Notes: a model not told the origin generated them from the sequence alone. Shown: positions 52,814 through 62,815, counted from the first letter of the stretch. The stretch: DNA of 64,000 bases from Ferroacidibacillus organovorans (GCF_001642725.1 NZ_LSUQ01000003.1:1-64000); one strand, 5' to 3'. Translations and numbers: made by a program.

Positions 52814-53767
52814 TCAAGGGCTTGAAATTTTTTTTGACGGGTTGGATAAGCTGTGTAGAACCATGCCGAGAACGACAAAACAAAGACCGATTGAATCCCA
52901 AAGTGTAAGGAGGGTACCTGGAAGAAGCCACTTCTCTCCGAGAACGGTGAAAAAAACTTCACCAGCCTGGGTAGCTTCTACGGAAGCCAGATGTTTAGGA
53001 TTTTCACGCGCCGAATCAGTGGCAGAAAAAAAGAGAACGGTGGCAATGACCCCTGAAGATACGGCGACGATGAGCGCTTGTGCCACTTGCGCGCCTGATG
53101 GTGGACCCGTATGTACCCACTGGATCAGCGCGAGTACAAGCCATAATGGAAGGCTGGCAATCGTCATACCGAGTGTGCGCTGATACGCGTTTAGCCTTCC
53201 CTCACACGCCATCATCATCTTTCGATTTCCGAGTGGATAGGCAAAGGATGCGATCAAGACGGGTATAAATCCTCGCAGGAGTTCGACCATAGAGACGTGG
53301 CCAGCCTGAGAGAAGGTCATAACGGCAACGCCAAACACGATCCATAGCGACAGCCCGATTTCTTTATATGTGATGGTATTGTGATCAACCCCTAGTTGAA
53401 GAGTGTTGTGCTTGTGTCTGTTTGTCAAAAGGGAAAGCAACGGCCCTACGATCACCGTGATTTGCCATGTGCCTGCCACAAGCCACGCCGGACTATACAC
53501 AGAAGCGTAGCAGAGGGGGACATAAAAGAGGCCAAACCCGAGATGGCTCCATAGAAGCCACGTTCCGGGATGGCTTTTCATCTCATCAACAAGAGGGCGC
53601 ACCTGCCGCTTGGCGGCGACGAGCAAGACGAGAAGGGGAAGCATGAAGAGATAGCGAAGCGATGCGCTCCACAGGTAACTTCCTCCCTGGAGATTGATCC
53701 AGCGATTGAGCACAAATGTGAACGCAAAAAAGAAAGAAGCGAGAATGCCTAATCCGATGGCCTTCAT
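52814..53767 (-). CDS. multidrug resistance efflux transporter (DMT superfamily)
   Basis: A 317-aa membrane protein with about ten helices of the DMT/EamA-like 'multidrug resistance efflux transporter' family: ILASFFFAFTFVLNRWINLQ at the start and GTWQITVIVGPLLSLL. The second half has GFIPVLIASFAYPLGNRKMM and SVEATQAGEVFFTVLGEKWL. Normal length. The substrate is unknown. It is divergent from the PAS kinase gene. Confidence 0.85.
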   Translation of the reverse strand: MKAIGLGILASFFFAFTFVLNRWINLQGGSYLWSASLRYLFMLPLLVLLVAAKRQVRPLVDEMKSHPGTWLLWSHLGFGLFYVPLCYASVYSPAWLVAGTWQITVIVGPLLSLLTNRHKHNTLQLGVDHNTITYKEIGLSLWIVFGVAVMTFSQAGHVSMVELLRGFIPVLIASFAYPLGNRKMMMACEGRLNAYQRTLGMTIASLPLWLVLALIQWVHTGPPSGAQVAQALIVAVSSGVIATVLFFSATDSARENPKHLASVEATQAGEVFFTVLGEKWLLPGTLLTLWDSIGLCFVVLGMVLHSLSNPSKKISSP

Positions 53768-53994
53768 AAAAAACTCCCCGTTTACTCCTGGTGCATTGCG
53801 GAATGTTTTAAATCATACGATTCTCTCGGTGATTTGTGATGTGATCTTTCAAGAACATTATAAGTAAAGAGGGTTTCGATTGCTGTGGAGTGTAGTGCAA
53901 GCTCAGAAATGAGTAATTTAATGTATGCTATACTTAGATGATCAAGTGAGGGTTTCCGCTTATAACGATAGGGAATGGGTTGGAGGGATACTCG

Positions 53995-55443
53995 TTGTTG
54001 CGCGAAACGTTGTCGCAATTAGAACACTCCATCAAAGAGCTCGCGGATATTGATATGGCGCTTGACGCGGCGTCGATCGTCGCGGTAACGGATCAAACCG
54101 GAAGAATAACGTTTGTCAACGATAAATTTTGCGAGATTTCTCAATATACACGTGATGAGCTGCTCGGACAGAATCACCGAATTATCAACTCAGGCTATCA
54201 CCCCAAAAACTTTTTTAGAACAATGTGGCGAACCATTGCGCAAGGGGAAATCTGGCGCGGGGAGATCAAAAATAAGACCAAAGACGGCTCTTATTATTGG
54301 GTTGACACGATTATCGTTCCGTTTTTAAATGAAAACGGGAAACCGTATAAATATGTTTCCTTTCGCATTGATATCTCACGGCGAAAACGTGTGGAAGAAA
54401 CGCTTGATACGCTTATCACAACCTTGCCTGACCTCACCATTTTTAAAGATGGGCAGGGTCGTTGGTTGCGCGCGAACGATGCAGCCCTCACCTTTTTCGG
54501 ATTGCAAGAAGAAATGTATCAGGGAAAGACGGACAAAGAATTGGCAGATGCTGTCCCAACTGCACAGCGGCTTTTGGAACAGCTTAGCGATCAGGATGAG
54601 CCGACGTGGCAAAAGCGCGATGAGATGCAGGTTGAGAGAACGTGGAATTTGCCGGGGGGTGGGCAGGCGCGGATCATTCACGAGACGCGCGTTCCTGTGT
54701 TTCAAGATAACGGGTTGCGCAGTGGCATGATCTTTCTTGGACAGGATTACACAGAGCGCAGGCAAACGGAATCCTTCCTTCGCCGCGTCGACAAAATCAC
54801 CGCAGCGGGTCAATTGGCGTCAGGCGTCGCGCATGAAGTAAGAAATCCGCTCGCCGCCATCAAGTGGTCAATTTTGCGCCTTCAGTCCACATACCAAGAT
54901 GAGGCGTTGTTTAGCTTGATCCTGTCGGAGATCGACCGGATTGACGGGACGGTTGAACAGTTGCTCTCCCTCTCGCGCGAGAAGCTGACGGCGTCTGCGA
55001 ATATTGATGTAAAGGCATTACTTGAAGGAATTCTGCCACTCATGCAAGTTTCTGCGAAACGGCAAGACGTTGAGATCATTTTTGCGGCGAGTGAGGACTT
55101 GCCTACGGTTTTTGGCGATGAGAATCAACTTAAGCAAGTGTTTGTAAACATTCTAAAAAATGCGCTTGAGGCCATGGCCACGAATGGTAAGATCACGGTG
55201 TCCCTGGGTGTGCATAACGCTTCACAACTTGAGATTCGCATTGTGGATCAAGGAAACGGAATGCCAGATGAACTTCTGACACGCGTCGGAGAACCCTTTT
55301 TTACAACGAAAGATACTGGGACGGGACTCGGTCTCATGATGTCTCACCAAATCATTCGCGAACACAAGGGTCACCTCACTCTGGCGAGTGTGCCGGGTGT
55401 GGGGACAACGGTGACAATCTATTTGCCGATTGCGGGCGCGTAG
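53995..55443 (+). CDS. PAS-PAS sensor histidine kinase (cytoplasmic)
   Basis: A 482-aa soluble kinase. PAS1 (residues about 25-135, ITFVNDKFCEISQYTRDELL) with PAC region (YKYVSFRIDISRRKRVEE), PAS2 (about 140-260), a HisKA with QLASGVAHEVRNPLAAIKWS, and a HATPase with VFVNILKNALEAM (N box), VDQGNGMPDE (G1), FFTTKDTGTGLGL. No membrane helix, so it reads an internal signal such as redox or oxygen. TTG 53995 is preferred because ggaggg lies seven bases upstream. The cognate regulator is not certain. Confidence 0.9.
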   Translation: MLRETLSQLEHSIKELADIDMALDAASIVAVTDQTGRITFVNDKFCEISQYTRDELLGQNHRIINSGYHPKNFFRTMWRTIAQGEIWRGEIKNKTKDGSYYWVDTIIVPFLNENGKPYKYVSFRIDISRRKRVEETLDTLITTLPDLTIFKDGQGRWLRANDAALTFFGLQEEMYQGKTDKELADAVPTAQRLLEQLSDQDEPTWQKRDEMQVERTWNLPGGGQARIIHETRVPVFQDNGLRSGMIFLGQDYTERRQTESFLRRVDKITAAGQLASGVAHEVRNPLAAIKWSILRLQSTYQDEALFSLILSEIDRIDGTVEQLLSLSREKLTASANIDVKALLEGILPLMQVSAKRQDVEIIFAASEDLPTVFGDENQLKQVFVNILKNALEAMATNGKITVSLGVHNASQLEIRIVDQGNGMPDELLTRVGEPFFTTKDTGTGLGLMMSHQIIREHKGHLTLASVPGVGTTVTIYLPIAGA

Positions 55444-55595
55444 CTTGGTGTGACAGATAAGGATACATGATTAAAAAGGACTAGACACAGGTAGTTCCCT
55501 TGTGTCTGTTTTTGTTCTGTGTATTTTGGCATTCTAAGAGAAACAGGGAGAAACGTTGGCCCTGTCGCGCAGTTCGTAAAGCGAGGGCGATCGAC

Positions 55596-56237
55596 TTGAA
55601 ACCGTGGGTCAAACGCGCGCGCAGCGCGCAAGACGAATGGGATTATCAATTTGTTACGTGGGTTTCTCGCCACGTCGATTTCTTTTTGGCGCTGACATGC
55701 ACCACGGAACTTTTCTATGGTATTGCGCGATCACAGTACAGTTTGGTTATCTCGATTGTACTCGTTGGCGCCATCAGTTTTTTTGTCGGTTTGGTCGAAT
55801 CAATCGCCATCACACTACTAATGCTTCTCTTCGTGTTTTTCCACAACGTTCTCGTTTATCACACATTGAACGTTCCTTTTCTCGTCGCCGCATCCGCAGG
55901 ATGGCTTTGTGTATCGTGGCTCGGGTTTCATCACCGTGAGGAGCAAAAAAATCAAAAAAAGCGCTTACTGAGCGTGGAGTGGGGTCACGATCAAACGGCG
56001 TCTGTACTGCCTTGGGCTGTCAGCAATGAGATTCGCACGTCACTCGCGGCTGTTCGCTTTTTGCTGTTTCCCCTTCAAAGCGAAGAGATCATCGATGATT
56101 CTGCCCGTGAAATGCCAATTGCCAAGGCGACCCATGAGCTTCAACGTCTAGAAAATCTGTTTATGGATTACGAAGAGATTATCCAAGAGAAGACGATCCA
56201 CCATGGAAAGGTGAATCAGTCTTCACGCAAGGTGTAG
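55596..56237 (+). CDS. membrane protein with degenerate kinase-like helix
   Basis: A 213-aa protein: about four membrane helices (residues 20-110; LALTCTTELFYGI, ISIVLVGAISFFVGLVESIA, LLMLLFVFFHNVLVYHTL) and a cytoplasmic tail. The tail motif AVSNEIRTSLAAVRFLLFPL resembles the HisKA motif (A-H-E-I-R-N-P-L) of the kinase upstream, but Asn replaces the phosphoacceptor His. No ATPase domain follows. It may dimerise with or tune the kinase. The start is TTG 55596 after gagggcg; the longer frame lacks support. It overlaps the convergent regulator gene by 22 bp. Confidence 0.65.
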   Translation: MKPWVKRARSAQDEWDYQFVTWVSRHVDFFLALTCTTELFYGIARSQYSLVISIVLVGAISFFVGLVESIAITLLMLLFVFFHNVLVYHTLNVPFLVAASAGWLCVSWLGFHHREEQKNQKKRLLSVEWGHDQTASVLPWAVSNEIRTSLAAVRFLLFPLQSEEIIDDSAREMPIAKATHELQRLENLFMDYEEIIQEKTIHHGKVNQSSRKV

Positions 56238-56893
56238 CCTTCGCGTAGCGCATAGGTGGCCGCCTGAACGCGATTGCTGAGATGGAGTTTTTCCAAAATG
56301 TTGCGCACGTGATTGCGTACAGTGTTTTCACTGATATAGAGAGCACTTGCGATATCGCGATTGCTCGACCCTGTGCTCAAGTGGCGCAGGACATCGATTT
56401 CGCGCTCTGTGAGGGGATCGATTTCTTGCGCTTTCTTTGCGGTTGACGCGGAAAGTTCGTGAATGATCTTTACGGCCAGGTTTCCTGGAATGACCGGTTC
56501 CCCTGAGAATACGCGTTGCACGCTGTCAATGACCGTTTGGGGGCTTGCATTCTTTAAGATGTACCCGGAAGCGCCCGCTTTTACCGCTTCAAAGAGCGCC
56601 TGCTCCGCATCGGAAACCGTCAGGATGAGAATACGCGCCTCACTGTTTTTTTCACGCATGAGCCGGGTCGCTTCAAGACCCGTCATGATCGGCATGTTGA
56701 TGTCCATAATGACAACGTCAGGCGTAAGTTCCGTAAATTGCGATACGGCTTCCTGTCCGTTGCTCGCTTCACCGACCACTTCAATCGCCGGATGCCTGCT
56801 GATCATGGCGCTTACACCTTGGCGGAACAATTCGTGATCGTCGACAATCAGTACGCGGATCGTGTTGCTGTTCGCGTTTTCGCTGTCACTCAT
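56216..56893 (-). CDS. NarL/LuxR-family response regulator
   Basis: A 225-aa regulator. The receiver has VLIVDDHELFRQG, phospho-Asp in DVVIMDINMPIMTGLE, Thr in LTVSD and Lys in YILKNASP. The HTH has LTEREIDVLRHLSTGSSNRD then IASALYISENTVRNHVRNIL. Complete and likely functional. The start at 56893 has aaaggga about 9 bases upstream. It ends convergently against the kinase-like membrane protein. NarL regulators usually pair with HisKA_3 kinases, so pairing with the HisKA kinase at 53995 is uncertain. Confidence 0.9.
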   Translation of the reverse strand: MSDSENANSNTIRVLIVDDHELFRQGVSAMISRHPAIEVVGEASNGQEAVSQFTELTPDVVIMDINMPIMTGLEATRLMREKNSEARILILTVSDAEQALFEAVKAGASGYILKNASPQTVIDSVQRVFSGEPVIPGNLAVKIIHELSASTAKKAQEIDPLTEREIDVLRHLSTGSSNRDIASALYISENTVRNHVRNILEKLHLSNRVQAATYALREGYTLRED

Positions 56894-57036
56894 TGGCTCA
56901 ACATCCCTTTCGAACGGATCACGTCCATTTAATGATACTATAGCGAATTTTGAGGTGCAGAAGATCACCCGTTAGGACTATTTTCACACGCGTTGACAAA
57001 TGATCGACGTCACGCAAGAATAGCAGACAAGACTGA

Positions 57037-57453
57037 ATGAAAATGGTGAAGTGTACGATGAGTCACGTTCGGCTGACCCCAAAGCGCCAGATCGTTTATG
57101 ACACGGTTGTTCAATTGGCAAACCATCCATCTGCCGTCGAGATCATGGCGTCGCTACAGGCGAGCGGGAAGAAGCTTGCCTACGCGACGGTCTATAATTC
57201 ACTGCGCTACCTAACGGATGTGGGCCTTCTTCAGGAACTTACCGTGGGTGGCACGTACTCCCGCTATGACGCGCGCGTGGAGAACCATCACCACGTGATC
57301 TGTCAAGCGTGCGGTCGAGTTGATGAAGTCGCGCGTGAGATTCCACTCCCTTTTTTACGCGCGATTGAACAGGAGTCGGGGTATGATATAAAACTGGCAG
57401 ATCTCGTGATCAAAGGAATTTGCCCTGCATGTAGACGTCAACAAGAAATGTGA
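57037..57453 (+). CDS. perR: Fur-family regulator, PerR-like
   Basis: A 138-aa Fur-family repressor. Winged helix: RLTPKRQIVYDTVVQLANHP, SGKKLAYATVYNSLRYLTDVG. The regulatory site region is YSRYDARVENHHHV, then a four-Cys zinc site (CQACGRVDEV ... CPACRRQ). PerR is favoured over Fur or Zur by a perfect PerR box before the neighbouring catalase gene. In PerR, metal-bound His residues oxidise on H2O2 exposure and repression ends. The start (57037, 57043 or 57058) is uncertain for lack of a clear site. Confidence 0.85.
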   Translation: MKMVKCTMSHVRLTPKRQIVYDTVVQLANHPSAVEIMASLQASGKKLAYATVYNSLRYLTDVGLLQELTVGGTYSRYDARVENHHHVICQACGRVDEVAREIPLPFLRAIEQESGYDIKLADLVIKGICPACRRQQEM

Positions 57454-57489
57454 CATAAAAGCAGGGATTGCATGTTTTCATCCACCTAT

Positions 57490-57504
57490 TTATACTTAGT
57501 ATAA
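57490..57504 (+). promoter_or_regulatory. PerR box upstream of katA
   Basis: TTATACTTAGTATAA, a perfect 7-1-7 palindrome matching the PerR consensus TTATAATnATTATAA at 13 of 15 positions. It overlaps a TATAAA -10-like sequence and lies 25 bp before the catalase start. Confidence 0.88.
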
Positions 57505-57529
57505 ATCTAAGTGATTGGGAGGATGAGCA

Positions 57530-58975
57530 GTGACGGAGTTTAAGCGTCTAACCACGACAACAGGGTCTCCAGTTCATGACAATCAGAATTCACAAACCGC
57601 AGGTCAGCGGGGGCCTGTTCTATTGCAGGATTTCCATCTTATTGAGAAATTAGCCCACTTCAACCGTGAACGGATCCCAGAACGCGTGGTTCACGCAAAA
57701 GGTGCAGGCGCGCACGGCGTTTTTGAGGTGACGCACGATGTTCATCATCTTACAAAAGCAAAGTTTCTCTCGGAAGTTGGAAAGAAAACGCCAGTCTTTA
57801 TCCGCTTCTCGACGGTTGCAGGCGAGCGCGGTTCTGCTGACACAGATCGCGATCCGCGCGGTACAGCCATCAAGTTTTATACAGAGGATGGAAACTACGA
57901 CATCGTTGGCAACAACACCCCAGTGTTTTTTATTCGCGATCCACTCAAATTTCCCGACTTTATCCATACACAAAAGCGTAATCCACAGACAAATTTGAAG
58001 GATCCACAAGCGATTTGGGATTTTTGGTCACTCTCTCCGGAAGCGCTTCATCAAATCACTACGCTCTTTTCAAACCGTGGAACGCCTAAAGGGTATCGCC
58101 ACATGCATATGTTTGGGAGCCATACGTTTCAGTGGATTTCTGAGGATGGACAGACTGTGTGGGTAAAGTACCACTTTAAATCGGAACAAGGCATTGCCAA
58201 TATGAGAAGTGATGAAGCGCGGCATATGGCGAGTGTTGATCCGGATTTTGCAACGCGCGATTTATTTGAAGCCATTGACAGGGGCCAGTTTCCTGCTTGG
58301 AGGCTGTTTGTTCAAATCATGCCACTCGAAGACGCGCACTCGTATCGCTTTGATCCGTTTGATGTGACGAAGGTTTGGTCACAAAAGGATTATCCATTGA
58401 TTCCGGTGGGTAGGCTCGTCTTGAATCGCAACCCAGAAAATTATTTCGCAGAGGTTGAACAGTCCGCATTTTCACCGGCGAATATTGTCCCCGGAATTGG
58501 CTTCTCTCCGGATAAAATGCTTCAAGGAAGACTGTTTGCCTACGCAGACGCACACCGTTATCGCGTGGGGACAAACCACAACGCGTTGCCGATCAATCAA
58601 CCGCAAAGCCCAGTGCATCACTATCAACGAGATGGCGCGATGCGCTTTGACGGCAATGGGGGATCAGCGATCAACTATGAGCCGAACAGTGCGAACGGGC
58701 CAAAAGAAGATGGAGATGCGAAACTCGGCAATTACGAGGTGAGTGGAGCATGGGGCAGTTACGCCTATCCTGATGATGATCACTATACGCAAGCGGGAGA
58801 TCTCTTTCGCCTGTTGCCGCCCAATGAGCAGGATGATCTCATTGATAACATTGTGGATGCGATGCGCCCTGTGACACGCGATGTTCAACTCCGTCAAGTG
58901 GAGCATTTTAAAAAGGCGGACATCGACTATGGCAGAAGGGTGGCGCAAGGGCTGGGACTGGTCGTCGAGAACTGA
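57530..58975 (+). CDS. katA: monofunctional haem catalase
   Basis: A 481-aa small-subunit catalase. It has [20 protein letters not shown] with the catalytic His, [29 protein letters not shown] with the active-site Asn, and the haem-ligand Tyr in [15 protein letters not shown]. It destroys hydrogen peroxide in the cytoplasm. GTG start at 57530 after gggagga. Transcribed from a PerR-controlled promoter just after perR. Strong terminator downstream. Confidence 0.97.
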   Translation: MTEFKRLTTTTGSPVHDNQNSQTAGQRGPVLLQDFHLIEKLAHFNRERIPERVVHAKGAGAHGVFEVTHDVHHLTKAKFLSEVGKKTPVFIRFSTVAGERGSADTDRDPRGTAIKFYTEDGNYDIVGNNTPVFFIRDPLKFPDFIHTQKRNPQTNLKDPQAIWDFWSLSPEALHQITTLFSNRGTPKGYRHMHMFGSHTFQWISEDGQTVWVKYHFKSEQGIANMRSDEARHMASVDPDFATRDLFEAIDRGQFPAWRLFVQIMPLEDAHSYRFDPFDVTKVWSQKDYPLIPVGRLVLNRNPENYFAEVEQSAFSPANIVPGIGFSPDKMLQGRLFAYADAHRYRVGTNHNALPINQPQSPVHHYQRDGAMRFDGNGGSAINYEPNSANGPKEDGDAKLGNYEVSGAWGSYAYPDDDHYTQAGDLFRLLPPNEQDDLIDNIVDAMRPVTRDVQLRQVEHFKKADIDYGRRVAQGLGLVVEN

Positions 58976-58997
58976 CTTTGTAAAGTGAACGGGATTG

Positions 58998-59043
58998 GGA
59001 CATCAGCCTTTTTGCGAAACGGCCGATGTCCGTTTTTTTTTTG
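58998..59043 (+). terminator. terminator of katA
   Basis: ggacatc-a-gcc / ggc-c-gatgtcc stem with a 13-nt loop, then a run of nine or more T. Confidence 0.92.
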
Positions 59044-59199
59044 TTTTAAGATAGCGGTCACTTGGGCTGTCATTTCTAGGCAATCATGCTGTAAAATGAG
59101 GTGTGTAGATTGTCAAATAAATAGATAGAGGAAGCGTGGTGTGCCTTGGATGACACCTTCTGATCCACGGCAAACTTTTTCAATAGGGGCTGTTTTGCA

Positions 59200-60075
59200 T
59201 TGAGTAATGAGTTGTTGCGTATGGTTGTTGAACCAGGACTCTCTGAAGATGCATACGCATCCGTTCGCGATTTGGCAAAGCGTTGTCAGGAACACGATGG
59301 CTTGACGCTAAAATTGAACGAGACGTTTCTGCGGACGCGACCTGCCTATGAAGTGAATGACCTCCTCTATTACGCGGGAGACCGCTTGGTGGGCTACCTC
59401 GGGTTACACCAGTTTCAGATGCACGAGGTGGAATTGACTGGCATGGTCGACCCGGCGTATCGGAGAAGGGGTATTTTTTCTGCGTTGGTGGCTGAAGCTC
59501 GACAGGAAATCGATGACCGCGGAGCGTCTGTACTCATCTTCATAAGTCCACAGGAGTCGAATTCAGGAAAGTGCTGTCTGCAGTCGCTAGGCGCTTCCTA
59601 TTCGTTTTCAGAGTATCATATGCTGTGGGATGGGCGCACGCGTAAAGCGACTGCCTCAAATGTGACATTGCGCGCCGCAGAGCGCGAAGAAGATCTTCAT
59701 CGCGTTGCGCTCATGACAGCGGAGTGTTTTGAGATGGAGGAAGAGGATGTACATTCCTCGATCACAGAGGCGCGTCTTCCCGGTATGAAGCGCTACCTCA
59801 TCGAAATGGGAGAAGAGGCAATCGGCACCATCGCGGTCAATGAAATCGATCAGCGTGAAGCATTTCTCTTCGGGTTTTGTGTTCTAGAAGCGTTTCGCGG
59901 GAAAGGATGGGGGCGGGCGGCGCTCACAGCGATGATCGGAATGTTGTCCGAACGAGGGTTTAGCTCCATCGCGCTCGAGGTAGCGGCAGAGAATCGGCAC
60001 GCGCTATCGCTCTACGAGGGGTGTGGATTTTCCATCCTACGTGCAAACGACTATTTTAAGCAGTCACTCGAATAA
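59200..60075 (+). CDS. tandem GNAT-family acetyltransferase
   Basis: A 291-aa protein with two GNAT halves. In the first, VELTGMVDPAYRRRGIFSAL carries the acetyl-CoA motif (R-R-x-G-I/x-G-like). In the second, FLFGFCVLEAFRGKGWGRAA and SSIALEVAAENRHALSLYEG form the classic Q/RxxGxG plus N-x-A-x-x-L-Y motif A/B. The second domain is the likelier catalytic one. TTG start at 59200. Substrate unknown. Confidence 0.85.
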   Translation: MSNELLRMVVEPGLSEDAYASVRDLAKRCQEHDGLTLKLNETFLRTRPAYEVNDLLYYAGDRLVGYLGLHQFQMHEVELTGMVDPAYRRRGIFSALVAEARQEIDDRGASVLIFISPQESNSGKCCLQSLGASYSFSEYHMLWDGRTRKATASNVTLRAAEREEDLHRVALMTAECFEMEEEDVHSSITEARLPGMKRYLIEMGEEAIGTIAVNEIDQREAFLFGFCVLEAFRGKGWGRAALTAMIGMLSERGFSSIALEVAAENRHALSLYEGCGFSILRANDYFKQSLE

Positions 60076-60098
60076 CAGATGAACAAGGGGGAAACCGT

Positions 60099-60287
60099 AT
60101 GCCACGCGCAGAGAATCGCAAGCGACCGCCAGGGTCACAGGGAACCGGATTTGGGGGCAGCCATACTGATAAAGCATCATCTCATCAGCATGGTGTAGAA
60201 CAGAAACAGCGTATGGATAAGAAGCAGGAACTGATTGAGAAGATGCGCAAGATCCAAAAGGGTAAGTCGAGCGATGATGTAAACTAA
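60099..60287 (+). CDS. small basic hypothetical protein
   Basis: A 62-aa protein, Lys/Arg/Gln-rich, with a Gly/Ser/His-rich N-terminal half (GSQGTGFGGSHTDKASSHQH) and a charged helix at the end (KKQELIEKMRKIQKGKS). No family recognised. It has the look of a small conserved Bacillales protein of unknown role. An aaggggg site precedes the ATG. It lies 24 bp after the acetyltransferase and just before the MFS gene, probably cotranscribed. Confidence 0.65.
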   Translation: MPRAENRKRPPGSQGTGFGGSHTDKASSHQHGVEQKQRMDKKQELIEKMRKIQKGKSSDDVN

Positions 60288-60299
60288 AGGATGTGCCAT

Positions 60300-61538
60300 G
60301 TGGCTGTTGAATCTACCGGGATGCGATCCCTTGTTAAAAATCGCTTTCTCGTCACCATTCTGATGTCAGGGCTGTTTGTGCAAATTGGAATATGGGTTCG
60401 AAACTTCGGCGTCCTTCTTTATGTCATGGATCGGACGCACGGAAATGCATATGCCGTTTCGATGATCTCTGTCGCTGAGTTTGCACCGATTTTTATTTTC
60501 TCCTTTATTGGTGGGACGTTTGCAGATCGCTGGCCGCCCAAGCGAACGATGGTGTTTTCTGACCTGTTCAGCGGCCTCGCGCTATCGGTGATCTTGGGAT
60601 TCCTTTCCGGTGGCGCTTGGCAGGCGGTCTTTTTTGCCACGCTCGCCTCGTCCATTCTGTCGCAATTCTCGCAGCCTTCGGGAATGCGCCTTTTTAAACT
60701 GCATGTTCCAGAAGAACACATGCAGGCGGGCATGTCGATTTATCAGACAATGTTTGCGATGTTCATGATCATCGGACCTGTCATCGGCACATTTGTGTAC
60801 CAACACTTCGGCATCATTGTGTGCATTATCGTGACAGGAGTCTCCTTTCTCTTTTCTGCGGGGACGCTCCTCTTTCTGCCGCGCGATCACGTCGAGGCGC
60901 AGACGGTGGAGAAAACGTCGCTTCTCTTTGACATGCGCGAGGGCATTCGCTATGTCCTCTCAAAACGCGTATTGTCAGCGCTTGGAGGATGCTTTTTATC
61001 GGCTGGTTTGGCGATTGGCCTGATTCAACCTTTGGGGATCTTCATTGTGACCCAGCGGCTGCACCTTCCGCAGACCGACCTTCAGTGGTTTACCGGAATC
61101 AACGGTTTGGCGATGGTGATCGGCGGCGTTTTATCCATGATGCTTTCAAAGCGAACTGCCCCGCACATCGCTCTTTTGATCGGAATGGCCGTCTCCTCAT
61201 TGACCATCGCTTTGATCGGCGTATCGACCCTCGTGTGGCTCAGCCTACTCGCACAGTTTCTTGGCGGTCTCGTCATGCCAGCCGTCCAGATCAGCATCAA
61301 CACGATGATCTTGAGCCATACCGAAAATGCGTATGTCGGGCGCGTCAACGGTATCTTAAATCCGCTTTTTATGGGCGGCATGATCCTAACGATGATGGTG
61401 GCCGGGGCGCTCGTTCAATGGACGTCCATCGTCTTGGTGTATATTCTCTCTGGTGTTTTCTTTGCGATCGGAATGGCAGCGCTTATTCCTATTTTTCGGA
61501 GAGATGCGGACGCGCTTGGGACAGAACTCGGTTCGTAA
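60300..61538 (+). CDS. MFS transporter
   Basis: A 412-aa MFS_3-like protein with about 12 helices. It has VKNRFLVTILMSGLFVQIGI at the start and the motif A loop as GGTFADRWPPKRTM. It resembles macrolide/enterobactin-type exporters. GTG 60300 is favoured by taaagg upstream; ATG 60291 sits directly on that site. It is 12 bp after the small basic protein gene. Confidence 0.83.
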   Translation: MAVESTGMRSLVKNRFLVTILMSGLFVQIGIWVRNFGVLLYVMDRTHGNAYAVSMISVAEFAPIFIFSFIGGTFADRWPPKRTMVFSDLFSGLALSVILGFLSGGAWQAVFFATLASSILSQFSQPSGMRLFKLHVPEEHMQAGMSIYQTMFAMFMIIGPVIGTFVYQHFGIIVCIIVTGVSFLFSAGTLLFLPRDHVEAQTVEKTSLLFDMREGIRYVLSKRVLSALGGCFLSAGLAIGLIQPLGIFIVTQRLHLPQTDLQWFTGINGLAMVIGGVLSMMLSKRTAPHIALLIGMAVSSLTIALIGVSTLVWLSLLAQFLGGLVMPAVQISINTMILSHTENAYVGRVNGILNPLFMGGMILTMMVAGALVQWTSIVLVYILSGVFFAIGMAALIPIFRRDADALGTELGS

Positions 61539-61618
61539 ATCGAGGGTGGACATGGAGTGATGGAGCAAAGCCTTTACGCTCCCAATCTGGGTCTAGTCGC
61601 AAAGCAGAAGTGGTGTGT

Positions 61619-62815
61619 TCAGAGCTTCTCACGTTGTGACAAAGGCGAAATTAAAGGATGCGCCCGCCGAAATTTTTCTTCATACATTCTCGCATCTGCG
61701 AGCTGCAATGTCTCCTCAATTGAAGGGGTGTCAACGGGCGCGGTGGCCATGCCCATGCTGACCTCAAGGCGCAGGTTTTGGATCCCTCTGTCTTGACTTA
61801 CCTGTTTGAGTTTATCGCGAATGGAATCCATGACTTCTTCGCTCAGCGATTTAGGAGAATACGCGATAAATTCGTCGCCGCCATAGCGGAAGTGGCGTGC
61901 AGGGCTTGGCAAACTGGAGACGAGCGCAGCCGCGACGTCGCGCAATACTTCGTCGCCGGTGATATGGCCAAACTGGTCATTCACCAATTTGAAATGATCG
62001 ACATCGACGACGATCAGACTACCTGAAAAAGGTGTGCGCTCATGCGCTTGGAGCAGGGATTTCCAGGCGTGCCGATTCTCGATTCCGGTGAGGCCATCTG
62101 TCCATGCCGATTTTTGAAGCGATTTAACCTTGTTGTAGTCATTGATCGCACCAAAGATGCCCACTTGAATCGCACTTGTCAAAAAGACGGCGATCATGGG
62201 GAATTGTCGGGAGAGCAGTGCGCCCATGAAGACGAGTAGATAAGAGTTTAGATAGCCCCAATGCAGCTCCTTAACTGTGAGACGGAGTTGATCAAGAATG
62301 GAGCGCTCTTCACGTTTGGCGACGATCATGGCAGAGATGAAACGGTTGATGAGCAAATGCAGCATCAGTGTCGTCAAGATGGAGATGAAAAGCGCAGGGG
62401 ATGAGCCGCCCAGGCGGTTTTGAAGGTATGAATAGGCGCTCGCGCTAATGAAGAGGCCAAGCGCCACATGGGCAAACGTTTCCAAGTATTTTGTAAAGCG
62501 GCTGTGCGCCCGTGCAGTGATCCAAATCAATCCTGGCAAAGGGATTAACATGGCGAGTTCTCGCGGCAGCGTATAGATACCAAGCATCAACAGCGGAATG
62601 CCTGGTCGCCACGAGGCACCGCTTGGCATGCGAATCGACCAAGGCGCGAGCATTGTGCAGAGAACACTGATTTCGATCATGAGCAGCGCATTGTGGTACG
62701 TCAAATGATGAAAGAGAAAAACAATGCTGAAGAGAAGGAGCACATTTCCAAACAGAGTAAGGAGAAAAAGGACGAGATGTAATGGCCGTTTGGCGAGCGT
62801 GATCATGATGGACAC
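61619..62815 (-). CDS. membrane diguanylate cyclase (GGDEF)
   Basis: A 398-aa protein: six to seven N-terminal membrane helices (residues about 10-215) without a recognised sensor family, then a GGDEF domain. The domain has VVDVDHFKLVNDQFGHITGD, an intact FRYGGDEFIAY signature, and LRLEVSMGMATAPVD. The RxxD inhibitory site is absent. It should make c-di-GMP from GTP in response to a membrane signal. Convergent with the MFS gene upstream. Confidence 0.9.
   Translation of the reverse strand: MSIMITLAKRPLHLVLFLLTLFGNVLLLFSIVFLFHHLTYHNALLMIEISVLCTMLAPWSIRMPSGASWRPGIPLLMLGIYTLPRELAMLIPLPGLIWITARAHSRFTKYLETFAHVALGLFISASAYSYLQNRLGGSSPALFISILTTLMLHLLINRFISAMIVAKREERSILDQLRLTVKELHWGYLNSYLLVFMGALLSRQFPMIAVFLTSAIQVGIFGAINDYNKVKSLQKSAWTDGLTGIENRHAWKSLLQAHERTPFSGSLIVVDVDHFKLVNDQFGHITGDEVLRDVAAALVSSLPSPARHFRYGGDEFIAYSPKSLSEEVMDSIRDKLKQVSQDRGIQNLRLEVSMGMATAPVDTPSIEETLQLADARMYEEKFRRAHPLISPLSQREKL

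Noticed and set aside
61386-61639. Overlapping frames at the end of the second MFS gene.
   Set aside because: Shadows of the transporter and the following spacer, without family signatures or start sites.
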